DNA of 64,000 nucleotides from Petunia secreta (taxonomy: Eukaryota; Streptophyta; Magnoliopsida; Solanales; Solanaceae), in the NCBI GenBank assembly GCA_029990175.1, contig JARKIP010000005.1:49775001-49839000 (forward strand). The letters are read 5' to 3'. The first letter of the stretch is position 1. The number at the start of each line of letters is the position of its first letter. The notes beneath the pieces were generated by a model, which was not told where the DNA came from, did no database searches, and worked only from the letters and a program-made list of their open reading frames with translations. The position numbers and the translations under genes were made by a program. Shown here piece after piece: positions 1 to 12,236 of the stretch.

Positions 1-88
1 AAACTCTGATTTTTGTCTGAAACATAGAACCAAACTCCAGATTTTTTTACTGCAGTCTAGTTCAAAGTTTCGGATGTTGATACCATGG

Positions 89-311
89 CTAGTCTAGGTA
101 TTGTTTAAGGTCAAGAGGGTGTAAATGTGCGATGAAATAATTTAGCTATATCTCAATAAATTGTGAAATGGTGAACTCACTTAGGGTGTCCAAAAATGGC
201 TACTCCACAATTTTCACAAACTTGTATAAAAATTTTATTGCAGCTTTAGCGTGCGTGATTACGCTTTTAGTTTCAGTGACTACAGCGTTCCAGAATTCCA
301 CAAGTCTTTTT
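89..311 (+). repeat. Left terminal inverted repeat of MULE-1
   Basis: Compared with the reverse complement of 21264-21592, it shares the outer CTAGTCTAGG, a block like TATCTCAATAAATTGTGAAA, the stretch TCCAAAAATGGCTAC (about 190-204) and AAGTCTTTTTTG near 300. Identity is roughly two thirds by eye over the outer 140 bp, with indels, and the inner limit is fuzzy. Confidence 0.65.
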
Positions 312-988
312 TGGCAGAAAATGTCCTCTGCTTTTCTTTTCAATTTTTCTTTTTTTATAAGTCTGATTAACACTAATCATGGACCAAATTAACACTTTTA
401 AAACTTGCAGATTTTTCATAAAACATAAATAATAATGATTTCAAACATTGGGAACAACATACATTGAACTCCTCCCCTCCACCCTCCCCCCCCTGCGCGC
501 GGCCTTTTTCAACTTCTTCACTTCATCTCCTTTTTCACGCCAAATCTAAACCAAATACTCTCAACTTCTCTGTGGTTTTCAAGTAATCTGACCAGAAATA
601 CAACAAAGTATTATATATAAAAGGTAAACAATGTCATGATCATTTAAACTGTAGTGTAAATTTCGAACCTAGGTTTTGTTTTTAATTTTTTCGTCGACAG
701 TGATTAACGAATACTTTGGGTGTTTGTTTTTGTACAAAAGGTGTAATATTGTATTGAAATTGAATGACATTATGTATTTTAATAGGTAAAGTAGTTCCGA
801 ACTACAAATGGAATTTTCAATGTTCAACTGAAATTTTTATGCTTTTTACATTTTTTGGTTAAATTGTAATGATTTGAGGGTTTTTGTGAACCAACGCTGC
901 TTTATCTTGTTGCAAATTGAAGTTATTGTTGTTATGTGTCTTGATGTTCCGAACACCATAGTAGCTGAGGTTCTAAACATCTAATTGG
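312..988. other. Subterminal region and putative promoter of the MULE-1 DUF1985 gene
   Basis: No coding potential is visible. It holds a C-rich tract near 470-500, a TATA-like stretch (TATATATAAAAGG, 612-624) and one copy of the dispersed GATGTTCCGAAC motif at about 943-955, just before the ATG at 989. The TATA-like stretch could serve the DUF1985 gene, but the distance (about 370 bp) would need a long leader. Confidence 0.35.
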
Positions 989-2956
989 ATGGTAAATTTA
1001 AGACCGAAAAATAAAGATGAAGATGAGCAGAAGAAGCAGCCTACAAAGACTCCCAAGAAGGCAATTTCTAAAAGAAAGGGCCCTTCACCGAAGAAGAAAC
1101 CTGAGAAGCCTACGACTTCAGATTTGGAACGTACTTCTACAAATTTAGAACCTACTCCTAAACGCCCAAGAACAACAAGAACAACTAAAAGAAAATTAGT
1201 TGTGGAGAGTGACGACGATAGCCAAGGAGAAGTAGTAGGTTCACGAAACAAAGGTGATAAACAAGAGGAAAGCCAAAGTGCAGCACCAAGTTACCATCTA
1301 AGTAAAGGTGGGGAGGATTTGGAGAGGGTTGCAGATGAGGGTGAAAGAAGGGTGGATTTAGAAGACGCTGGTATTGATGAACTGTTAAAAAGTGATTTTT
1401 TGAGGACTGGAGAGGAAGATGGTGATCATGAAAAGGAAGAGGAAGATGGCGGTAAAAAAAATGAAGAAGTTGATTATTTAAGTAGAGAAAAAGGAGAAGA
1501 AGTAGAGGGGGAAGCAGATAAGATAGGGGAGAGTCCAAGAAAGCAGTAAAAGAAGTAGAAGAGAGGCGGATGATGTAATTTTAAAAAGCAACTTTCTGAA
1601 GGATCGTGAAAAAAGAGTTAAAATAGATGGGGAAGCTGTAAATAATACAGGTGGAAATGTTGAAGAGGAAGCAGGTGAAGAGAAGGAAACTGCTGAAGGA
1701 ACATCTGGATTGAAACTGGAGGAAAACCAGGTGATAGTTGAATTGTTACTTGTTATTGTTCGAAACGCCTATATTGATGTTCTACACTACATATATATGT
1801 TCCCACATATCAGCATTAAGGCTGGTAGATCTCGTTCTGAACACATTACGTGATGTTCCAAACGATTGCTACTGCCGTTCAGAACCTCAGATAAACATGT
1901 TCCGAACATTTATGTTTTCCCTTTAATGTTGATTTACTATCATTGTGATTCATTTATTAATTTTATGCTAAAATTATGTGTAGTATGAAGACGTTGGTCA
2001 TGCTACTTTCAAGAGTAACGTCGAGGGTCTCTTCAAGACCTTCATGACCAACAATGAACCTTTTAATGGGAAGATTACTGTTTGTTCTTCGATGGCTAGG
2101 GGTATGATACTGTTCAAGGAGGTTCTGAAAAAATTGCAGGTGAGAAGGGGATTTTGCTATAGCTGTTTCGGTCCTTTCTTGCAATTACTGGAATATCCAC
2201 TGTTTGGCACCAAGTTGGTGCATAACATCCTCATGCGAAGGATTATTTGGAAGAAGCAGAAAGAGGTTTGGATATCCTTCAATGGATTGCCAGCACGTTT
2301 TGGGCTATCCGAGTTTGCACTAATGACAGGGTTAGACTGTGGTGCCTATCCAAGTAAACAGTACATGAAAAAAATGAATGAAAAGGGGAAGGAATTGTGG
2401 AAATTTTTTGTTGATAATTTCAAGGAGAAGAAGAGGAAGGAGAAGGAGAAAGAGATGAAGGAAAAGGAGGAGAAGGAGAAGAAGGAAAAGGAGGAGAAGG
2501 AGAAGGGTAGTGGGAAGCGGAAGGGGAAGAAGAAGGTGGAGGAATCACCCTCACCCTCACCCTCACCCTCACCGTCACCCTCACCCTCACCTTCACCCGC
2601 CAAGAGGAAGTTCAACAAGCCCAAAAAATAAAAACAACCGAAGAAAAAGTAAGCTGTGAAGTCTGGTGACTTGCTTGAGTTGGTATGTTCTAGAACCTGT
2701 CCCAAGAAGTGGTACTTAAATCTGTGCATGGCTTGGTTTGTTCATACTATTCTTTGTGCGGGGGATTCCAAATATGGAATAGAGGAATGGGTGGTGTGCT
2801 TGTCCGCCGATCTTGAGGCATTCCAGTGTTCTCCTAGGGGTCGGACGAGTTTTGAATTAACAATGAAATATCTTATCAAGCCAATGGAACCTGGTGCAGA
2901 AGGAAGCCAGACTTACAATCTTTATGGCTTTCCATGGGCATTCATGGCCTGGGCTC
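989..2956 (+). pseudogene. DUF1985-domain gene of MULE-1, broken and 3'-truncated
   Basis: The start is ATG at 989, followed by a charged, Lys/Glu-rich low-complexity region to about 1730. The frame stops at 1549 but continues in another frame (SKRSRREADDVILK) up to a plausible donor at 1731 (CAG/GTGATA), so I infer one frameshift. A putative acceptor at 1982-1983 opens an exon with the first half of DUF1985 (FNGLPARFGLSEFALMTGLD at about 2278-2338). Then come a KEKE-rich segment and a Pro-Ser repeat (2545-2600). Two in-frame stops follow at 2629 and 2647. The second half of DUF1985 resumes in the same frame at 2656 (WYLNLCMAWFVH; then YGFPWAFMAWA at about 2923-2955). The gene is cut off where retrotransposon LTR sequence begins. 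DUF1985 is known beside Ulp1-like peptidases in plant MULEs and its function is unknown. Confidence 0.75.
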
Positions 2957-3336
2957 AAATCGGGTTCCCGAAACTCAAGATGCGAATTTAAATGGAAAAA
3001 GATCAAATTATTTAACTTTCGGCATTTTAGCGAAAACTAGCCGAACAACATCGAAATTCACTTTCGAAAGTTTGTAAAAGTCACAAATAATTATACGAAC
3101 CTAACGGAGCTTTCGGATTTCGAATCGGAGCTCATTCGCCCAAAAATGAGCTCAAAAATCTCTTTTTAATATTTATCGCCAATAAAAACTGAAACTTTCT
3201 TCCGATGCCTACCAAACGAGGTCTGATTTAGCTCAAATTCTACAGATAAGTCCCAATGAATATTACGAATATTTTAAAATTATCGGCACACCAATCGAAG
3301 TCCTAACTTCCGAAACGACTGACCGAGGTCGTTTCA
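2957..3336 (-). repeat. Truncated 3' LTR of the gag-only array
   Basis: It matches the right-hand 380 bp of the two full LTRs (from CTCAAATCGGGTTCCCG at 2957, compare about 8712 and 14513). The remaining ~2.2 kb are missing. The junction lies inside the DUF1985 coding sequence. Confidence 0.85.
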
Positions 3337-4829
3337 TTCTCCTCCACTTAAACTCTCGTTCGTCCTCGAACGAGCCTAAGTCTAAAAAAAAAATTCACAC
3401 AGATAACAAAAGAACTTGCACGACTTTCATAAGCTACTCCACAGACCTTATCTCCTGATTACAGGATCAAAATTATATTACGCACATCGTACTTTTGGAA
3501 TAAAATATATCTGGATAATATGATAATATCATTGCATAACTTATTCTGACTAAGCTGATTCTTCCTCGATCACGAGAAGAGAGTTCTACATTTTCGAAGC
3601 AAAGATACACGAAACTTTGAATGGGTTAACATGATTCAGCCGATAATTACCTCTTCGATATACCTTTCGATATAGAACAGGTCGATGGAACTAAGAATTA
3701 GCTTACGCTTCAGCAACGCCTTAGAGATTTAATATTATGATTCGGTATCAATTGGAGGAAGACTCCTCCACTTAAAGCATAAACTCATACAACTAATTTG
3801 AATAGAAATAGTGATCCTCGCACAACCTGCTGGATTAAAGAAGACCTAGCTAAAAGCTGAACATAGGAAGACCTAAACTACCAAACTACCCTTTCGAGTT
3901 GCCAACTAGCTGCAACTCTCGAGTTCACAACTCCATACCTTTGCCGTAAACACCACCGCCTTATGGATTGTACTTCCATATAAAAATTTCGGTAGAGTTT
4001 CCCCTGAAACTGGATGATCCGCAAAAACAGAACCAGCATTATACTATACATGGGAATGGATACCCGGATAAACTGATATCCAAAACAATAATATGCTTAC
4101 CGGCTACAATAGCACGTACTCTTGCTCAACACAGGGAACGTCACAAGTGGCTACCAATAGCCCAAGCTCACTAATGCCGGACGAAGAAGAAATGAAAATG
4201 GATCGAGGATAGAAATAATTAGAGCTTCAGGAAGTTCATTTTCTTATTTGCTTAACTACCAAAGCTAAACTACTTCCGCGTCAGGCGAGCCAAAAAAATC
4301 GCAATTGAAGAGATAGACATTAAATAAGCTTTATGGAAAAACATCCATACCAATTTTAACCTTCCAATAAGAAGAAAATTCTGACAATTTACCATAAACC
4401 CTTTTATAACCCAAATAAGCTCATGGGATAACATGACTCTACAAACATCTTGAACCATGGAAGACACATAGATCAAATATTACTTACTAACCACTTTACA
4501 CCGGAAGAAACGATAACACTTTCTGATGGTGACGAATTGGGATCTTATTATCCTACCAACACATAATTCCGAAAAGAGAGGCATACTAATTTTATATAAT
4601 AATCAAATGTGGCACAACAAGATGCCAGGCAGACCATACCAACACTCACTCCCAAATCTCTCACATTTAGACCAAATAAATTATTAGGGTCATCATAAAT
4701 GCTAGGAATAAATCATATCAGAAACTCACCCCCTCTACCGCAACCGATTCTTAATAGAAACGACATCCAAGGAAACCATTGAAACATGATAAGACACACC
4801 ATTTCCAGATCGATTAAAAAAAATCAAAT

Positions 4830-5830
4830 CTTACTCACATTTAAGAACAGAAGAAATACTCGGGTCTACTACATCGGATGCCTCAGCATCCTGCCAAACT
4901 GGCAGTTCATAAAACTGCCTCTGCGGCTGAACTAAGCCGCTACACTAATAATTACTTCTAGAAGAAACACTACCACTGCGCTCTCGACCTCTACTGGATG
5001 GTGGCATTTTTCTGATTAATTAAAATTTAAATGAAATTCCTGCGACTGTGCAGGTGCCTGAGGGCAAGAAGAAGGACGATTGTCTACTTGCTGGAGTAAG
5101 AAAAAACTCCTCAAAGGATAACCAGACTCATGACAGTGATAACACCCTTTTCCCTGAAAATGGAAGCTGGAAAGATTATCGATAGCTATAAAGAGAAAAA
5201 CTGGGTCTAATCTTGATGAACTACTCGCGCACTTTGAGAATCACGCTCTACAAGCTGAGATAACCTAGAAGGTGACTTCAAAAAAATAATCAGAACTCTT
5301 ACCTCCAAATGAGGTACCATGGTTGCCCACCAGGGCCACGGGATCTCTTGCTCTCCCGCTCTAACTTATGGTATGCCTCAAACCTTCGAGCAATATCAAC
5401 AACAATATCAAATGAAATCCCGACCTCAATCTCTCGAACCATCTGGGATCTCAAGGAAAAAGAAAGGTCATCAATAAATCTTTGAATCTCTCGAAAGACT
5501 CATGAACTAGTTCAAATGCATATTCGGCCATTTTATAAAATTCAATCTTATATTCTGAAACAAACAGGCTAACCGACAGGCTACCCTGTCAAATCCACTC
5601 GAACTGGTAACACTTTTCATCTCGTTCGCTACTCGAAATGAACTTTTCCACGAATCTAGAAGAAAAATCGAACCAAGTTAGCTAATAAGAGAGCGGTCCA
5701 TCAATTCAACACTGGACCCCTGAAACTGGAAAGCAGAATAATCAATACCATACTGCTCAAGATAACCGACAGCCTAAAGGATATGCTGAAATCATTTTAT
5801 TTTTAAAAAATCACGAGGCTTATCTGACGC
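4830..5830 (-). pseudogene. Decayed Ty3/gypsy gag (Del/Tekay-like), copy 1
   Basis: Minus-strand reading with frame changes gives a Retrotrans_gag-like stretch (WKSSF..., then RFIDDLSFSLRSQMVREIEV and FDIVVDIARRFEAYHKL, about 5490-5360). A zinc knuckle follows, CYHCHESGYPLRSF (about 5149-5104), in which the expected His is Tyr and the last Cys is Phe. After that an ATG at 5007 opens a Ser/Arg-rich peptide (MPPSSRGRERSG) with the conserved segment FYELPVWQDAEASDVVDP. Stops and frameshifts are frequent, so no functional product is expected. Assignment to Del/Tekay rests on recalled gag resemblance. Confidence 0.6.
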
Positions 5831-6468
5831 ATTGCTTAAGAATGTCAAAAGGTTCAACCGCGTAAACTAATGCAACCTCTTTGGACACTCGGACCGAACC
5901 GTTACCTCGGTTGGCTAACCAGCCAGAACAATTGGTGGTGCAACACATGCTGCTTCTAGAACATAATTTACTGAGGCAACATGAGGGACTGGAACAGGGG
6001 CTCCCTGAGACCGAACGTCTGCATCTGCGGCAACCTGATAAGTTGCCTAGAGAATAATAGGTTCTTGTGGTATCAACATCACCGAGATTCTCGTAAAATA
6101 TCGTAGAGAGCCAAGGGAACCATAAGGCCCTGCTCCCTTGCCCATCGCGAGCTCGTACAGCTGGGATCTCCGTAACTAGATCGTAAGCACGATCAAAAAA
6201 TCTCAGGGCTTGGTCGGTGCTTACCCCAGGCTAGACTGCTTCGTCTTGAACTCATACCATTTACTGATTTGTCACACGAGAATTCACACTTACTATGAAC
6301 GAATTAACGAAAATACTTTTGCATCCTAGACCAACGCACGATTAGAAAAGAAGGAAGTGAAACTTCTTAAATGCCATCATAGCCTCTAGTAGATATGTAC
6401 GGACGTCTACGTACACATCAGCGAGACTCTACTAGACACTGTCTTAGTCTGGATAGATGCTAAACTGG

Positions 6469-6480
6469 GCTCTGATACCA
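6469..6480 (-). other. Primer binding site of the gag-only retrotransposon
   Basis: The minus strand reads TGGTATCAGAGC two bases after the LTR end (GGTCGTGTCA/GT). This is complementary to the 3' end of initiator tRNA-Met, as is usual in plant LTR elements. The second unit has a degraded equivalent at about 12225-12236. Confidence 0.8.
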
Positions 6481-7131
6481 ACTGACACGACCCGGAATTC
6501 GGTTAGGTCGTGCGGGCACCCGACATCCTCCCCTAAACCCGTCGGGCGAACCCTTACCAATTAAATTAGGAAAATAAATATAATAGTGCATAAATAAGGA
6601 CAAGACTTAAAAAAACACACAAACATATTGACACTTCTAAGCTGTACGAAAGAAAATTACAGCTAACTACCCAACATACTAGGTTTAGGGCTATCCAGAC
6701 TGGACATCTAAGAGTACGAAAAAAAAAGACAGATACCTCCTGAAGGGAGCAAAATGCAACTGAAATAATAACCAATAAACTGGTGGCCATCCGGAATAAA
6801 AGCTGGCTCACCCTAACAGCTGAAGTCGTCTTCGCTCCTGAACAACGTGGCGAACTCAATCCTGGAGCGAACCTGCCCAAACGAGATAGGTAGACAAGAA
6901 ACAAACAACAAACAAGGGTGAGTCAAAAGGACTCAATAAGTGGGGCAGACTAGCCACCTCAAAGAATAGGATAGCTAGCCAGGGAGAAGAAAAACAGATA
7001 AACTAAATCCATCTTATTTGAACTATAAACAGGCAAAGCCAAATAATAACTGAAAACACGTATGGAATCATAAACAGCCAGGGACATAAGGTAGACAGAA
7101 CATATAGATATCCTGAACATGTCGACAATCA

Positions 7132-7275
7132 GAAATACATCCTGTTGCGGCGTGCAACCCGATCCATATATTCATACTGTTGCGGCGTGCAACCCGATTC
7201 GTATATTTATACTATTGCGGCCTGCAACCCGATCCGATCCATGTATTCATATTGTCACGACGTGCAACCCGGGAT
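7132..7275. repeat. 34-39 bp tandem repeat inside the LTR
   Basis: About four imperfect copies of a unit beginning TTGCGGCGTGCAACCCGAT and ending in an AT-rich spacer such as CCATATATTCATA. The same array is at about 12886-13025 in the other LTR. Confidence 0.8.
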
Positions 7276-7430
7276 ACGAGCCAGAAATATATAGGCAAAC
7301 TGAGATATGGTATACATCCCGCATATATAAAACACAACACGATAGTCACACAATAGTCAGCACGCGGTGCAATGAAATGGGATGAATGCAGTATGATGCA
7401 ATGGTGTCACATGTGCCAAATAGATTGAGC

Positions 7431-7769
7431 GGAATCCTCCTGCTCCGGGGGCGGAATCCTCCTACTCTCAATATGATGCAAAGGAGTGGAATCCTCCTGC
7501 TCCGAGGGCGGAATCCTCCTACCCTCAATATGATGCAATGGAGCGGAATCCTCCTGCTCCGAGGGCGGAATCCTCCTACCCTCAATATGATGCGATGGAG
7601 CGGAATCCTCCTGCTCCGAGGGCGGAATCCTCCTACCCTCAATATGATGCAATGGAGCGGAATCCTCCTGCTCCGAGGGCGGAATCCTCCTACCCTCAAT
7701 TTGATGCAATGGAGCGGAATCCTCCTGCTCCGAGGGCGGAATCTTCCTACCCTCAATATGATGCAATAT
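7431..7769. repeat. 57-bp minisatellite inside the LTR, about six units
   Basis: Each unit has two GGAATCCTCCT boxes separated by GCTCCGAGGGC, then CTCAATATGATGCAATGGAGC. Because 57 is divisible by three, several frames on both strands stay open for over 100 codons; these are repeat artefacts. The other LTR has the homologous array at 13182-13518. Confidence 0.9.
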
Positions 7770-9095
7770 GCATACGAACGCAACATGATGCAATAATAAC
7801 CCATCACCAGCGCGGGACTCTCATCAACAGCTGCAAAGTATATACCAACTCACAACCAAAGTAAAATACTCAGATTCTCAATGCAATACCAATAACATGA
7901 CATAATATATAATATAGAATATAAATTCAAAGCTGAGGCGTAATAAGTATGCCTATCGGCAGCTACACACGTAAGGAACACGTGGTAGAAAATCCACGAG
8001 GCCAGGTACCTCCAAAGAAATGGATATAAACACTTACCTTGTTACAAAGTTAACACTGCTGCCCAACAATCGCTTTATTCTTTTGGATTCAATGCAAAAC
8101 GATCTCACTATGTTCAATGAGCAGAAAAATATATCAAATAGGGATAAAGGCTTCATTCCTCACATCTTAGGGCAATCCGGTTAGGAGCCTGATACCCTAT
8201 TCGCATACGCAATACGCAGGCCAGGCCTATGTACGGGGTTTAAGGTCATATAACCAAACCCTAAATAAATTACATTTATATGTTTCCCATAACTCACTGA
8301 GTACGAATATATAATCAATTCCATTATCGGGGTCCATTTGACCTTTTAAACTATTAATTGAACTTATTAAAATGATGACTAATATTCCAAGTTTTACAGT
8401 TAAAACATATTCAAACACACGTAACAAACTCAAAGTTTCTGGCATTTTCTCATTTTTTGGAATTTTTTCTCCTTGGTTTCTAAGTTTTTGGAATTGGTCA
8501 TGTTTCTGTACAGGTTCCTTATCCTTAGTGCTAAGGGATATTAAATCCCAAAGCACCGCCAAACTTTTGTCCTTTTTCTCTTTTTTTTTCTTTTTCTTTT
8601 AAAATTCGCTGTTACGGTAAAAATTAAAACGGTACTCTACGATATTCGAAATAATTCCAACTTTTGCATACAAGTTATACAAAATATATGTAACATACTC
8701 GCGAAGGCGGATCTCAAATCGGGTTCCCGAAACTCAAGATGCGAATTTAAATGGAAAAAGATCAAATTATTTAACTTTCGGCATTTTAGCGAAAACTAGT
8801 CGAACAACATCGAAATTCACTTTCGAATGTTTATAAAAGTCACAAATAATCATACGAACCTAACGGCGCTTTCAGATTTCGAATCTGAGCTAATTCGCCC
8901 AAAACCGAGCTCAAAAATCTCTTTTTAATATTTATCGCCAATAAAAACTGAAACCTTCTTCCGATGCCTACCAAACGAGGTTTGATTTAGCTCAAATTCT
9001 ACAGATAAGTCCCAATGAATATTACGAATATTTTAAAATTATTGGCACACCAATCGGAGTCCTAACTTCCGAAACGACTGACCGAGGTCGTTTCA

Positions 9096-12000
9096 TTCTC
9101 CTCCACTTAAACTCTCCTTCGTCCTCGAACGAGCCTAAGTCTAAAAAAAAAATCGCACAGATAACAAAAGAACTTGCACATCCTTTATAAGCTACTCCAC
9201 GGACCTTATCTCCTGATTACAGGATCAGAATTATATTACCACATCGTAATTTAAGAATAAAATATATCTGGATAATATGATAATACCATTGCATAACTTA
9301 TTCTGACTAAGCTGATTCTTCCTCGATCACGAGAAGAGAGTTCTACATTTTCGAAGCAAAGATACACGAAAATTTGAATGGGTTAACATGATTCAGCCGA
9401 TAATTACCTCTTCGATATACCTTTCGATGTAGAACAGGTCGATGGAACTAAGAATTAGCTTACGCTTCAGCAACACCTTAGAGATTTAATATTATGATTC
9501 GGTATCAATTGGAGGAAGACTCCTCCACTTAAAGCATAAACTCATACAACTAATTTGAATAGAAATAGTGATCCTCGCACAACCTGCTGGATTAAAGAAG
9601 ACCTAGCTAAAAGCTGAACATAGGCAGACCTAAACTACCAAACTACCCTTTCGAGTTGCCAACTAGCTGCAACTCTCGAGTTCACAACTCCATACCTTTG
9701 CCGTAAACACCACCGCCTGATGGATGGTACTTCTATATAAAATTTCGGCAGAGTTTCCCCTGAAACTGGATGATCCGCAAAAACAGAACCAGCACTATAC
9801 TATACATGGGAATGGATACCCGGATAAACTGATATCCAAAACAATAATATGCTTACCGGCTACAATAGCACGTACTCTGGCTCAACACAGGGAACGTCAC
9901 AAGCGGCTACCAATCGCCCAAGCTCACTAATGCCGGACGAAGAAAAAGTGGAAATGGATCGAGGATAGAAATAATTAGAGCTTCAGGAAGTTCATCTTCT
10001 TATTTGCTAAACTACCAAAGCTAGACTACTTCCGCGTCAGGCGAGCCAAAAAATCGCAATTGAAGAGATAGACATTAAATAAGCTTTATGGAAAAACATC
10101 CATACCAATTTTAACCTTCCAATAAGAAGAAAATTCTGACAATTTACCATAAATCCTTTTATAACCCAGATAAGCTCATGGGATAACATGACTCTACAAA
10201 CATCTTGAACCATGGAAGACACATAGATCAAATATTACTTACTAACCACTTTACACCGGAAGAAACGATAACACTTTCTGATGGTGACGAATTGGGATCT
10301 CATTATCCTACCAACACGGAATTCTGAAAAGAGAGGTATACTGATTTGATATAATAATAAAATGTGTCACAACAAGATGCCAGGCAGACGATACCGACAC
10401 TCACTCCTAAATCTCTCACATTTAGACCAAATAAATTAGTAGGGTCATCATAAATGCCAGGAATAAATCATATCAGAAACTCACCCCCTCTACCGCAACC
10501 GATTCTTAATATAAACGACATCCAAGGAAACCATTGAAACATGATAAGACACACCATTTCCAGATCGATCAAAAAAATCAAATCTTACTCACATTTAAGA
10601 GAAGAAGAAATACTTAGGTCTACTACATCGGATGCCTCAGCATCCCGCCAAACTGGCAGTTCATAAAACTGCCTCTGCGGCTGAACTAAGCCGCTACACT
10701 AATAATTACTTCTAGAAGAACCACTACCACTGCGCTCTCGACCTCTACTGGATGGTGGCATTTCTCTGATTAATTAAAATTTAAATGAAATTCCTGCGAC
10801 TGTGCAGGTGCCTGAGGGCAAGAAGAAGGACGATTGTCTACTTGCTGGAGTAAGGAAAAACTCCTCAAAGGATAACCAGACTCATGACAGTGATAACACC
10901 CTTTTCCCTGAAAATGGAAGCTGGAAAGATTATCGATAGCTATAAAGAGAAAAATTGGGTCTAATCTTGATGAACTACTCGCGCACTTTGAGAATCACGC
11001 TCTACAAGCTGAGATAACCTGGAAGGTGACTTCAAAAAAATAATCAGAACTCTTACCTCCAAATGAGGTACCATGGTTGCCCACCAGGGCCATGGGATCT
11101 CTTGCTCTCCCGCTCTAACTTATGGTATGCCTCGAACCTTCGAGCAATATCAACAACAATATCAAATGAAATCCCGACCTTAATCTCTCGAGCCATCTAG
11201 GATCTCAAGGAAAAAGAAAGGTCATCAATAAATCTTTGAATTTCTCGAAAGACTCATGAACTAGTTCAAATGCTTATTCGGCCATTTTATAGAATTCAAT
11301 CTTATATTCTGAAACCAACAGGCTAACCGACAGGCTACCCTGTCAAATCCACTCGAACTGGAAACACTTTTCATCTCGTTCGCTACTCGAAATGAACTTT
11401 TCCACGAATCTAGAAGTAAAATCAAACCAAGTTAGCTAATAAGAGAGCGGTCCATCAATTCAACGCTGGACCCCTGAAACTGGAAAGCAGAATAATCAAT
11501 ACCATACTGCTCGAGATAACCGACAGCCTGAAGGATATGCTGACATCATTTTATTTTTAAAAAATCACGAGGCTTATCTGACGCATTGCTTAAGAATGTC
11601 AAACGGTTCAACCGCGTAAAATAATGTAACCTCTTTGGACACTCAGACCGAACCGTTACCTCGGCTGGCTAACCAGCCAGAACAATTGGTGGCACAACAC
11701 ATGCTGCTTCTAGAACCTAATTTACTGAGGCAACATCAGGGACTGGAACAGGGGTTCCCTGAGACCGAATGTCTGCATCTGCGGCAACCTGATAAGTTGC
11801 CTAGAGAATAATAGGTTGTTGTGGTATCTACATCACCGAGATTCTCGTAAAATATCGTAGAGAGCCAAGGGAACCATAAGGCCCTGATCCCTTGCCCATC
11901 GCGAGCTCGTACAGCTGGGACCTCCGTAAGTAGATCGTCAGCACGATCAAAAACTCTCAGGGCTTCATCGGTGCTAACCCCATGCTAGACTGCTTCATCT

Positions 12001-12236
12001 TGAACTCATACCGTTTGCTGATTTGTCACACGAGAATTCACACTTACCATGAACGAATTAACGAAAATACTTTTGCATCCTAGACCGACGCACGATTAGG
12101 AAAGAAGGAAGTGAAACTTCCTAAATGCCATCATAGCCTCTCGTAGATAAGTACGGACGTCTACGTACAGATCAGCGAGACTCTACTAGACACTGTCTTA
12201 GTTTGGATAGACACCAAACTGGGTTCTGATACAAAC
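9096..12236 (-). mobile_element. Internal region 2 of the gag-only array
   Basis: It is near-identical to internal region 1 and carries the same gag remnants, at about 11590-10590 on the minus strand. The MPPSSRGRERSG peptide starts at 10761. The primer site is degraded. Confidence 0.8.
10590..11590 (-). pseudogene. Decayed Ty3/gypsy gag (Del/Tekay-like), copy 2
   Basis: It has the same layout as copy 1: gag core with the FDIVVDIARRFE-type segment, zinc knuckle with His and Cys replaced, then the Ser/Arg-rich peptide. It carries the same disruptive changes, so gag was already broken before the two units separated, or the array arose by duplication. Confidence 0.55.

Larger units (their letters stand above)
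3337..6482 (-). mobile_element. Internal region 1 of the gag-only array
   Basis: The purine tract lies at 3337-3349 and the primer site (TGGTATCAGAGC on the minus strand) at 6469-6480. Gag remnants occupy roughly 5830-4830. The rest, toward the 3' LTR, has no recognisable domain. Confidence 0.8.
6483..9095 (-). repeat. Central full-length LTR (2613 bp) of the gag-only array
   Basis: On the minus strand it is bounded by TGAAACGACC and GGTCGTGTCA. It serves as 5' LTR of unit 1 and 3' LTR of unit 2. It contains two minisatellites (7132-7275 and 7431-7769). Small open frames here come from those repeats and are not genes. Confidence 0.85.

Noticed and set aside
80..88. 9-bp target duplication of MULE-1
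   Set aside because: Nine bases outside the left end do not match those outside the right end (21593-21601), so no duplication is claimed.
943..957. Heat-shock element in the GTTCCGAAC motif
   Set aside because: Heat-shock elements need TTC and GAA separated by two bases. Here one base separates them, and the spacing does not repeat in 5-bp modules.
2346..2729. Minus-strand frame rich in Gly-Glu and Phe-Ser
   Set aside because: Shadow of the Lys/Glu and Pro-Ser low-complexity part of the DUF1985 gene.
3968..4174. 68-codon frame repeated at 9724-9930
   Set aside because: Conserved only because the two internal regions are near-identical. It is antisense to gag, lacks a domain and is not kept in the third copy.
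7386..7864. Overlapping open frames of 108-153 codons on both strands
   Set aside because: They are produced by the 57-bp minisatellite, whose length is a multiple of three. No domain, start context or codon pattern supports a gene.
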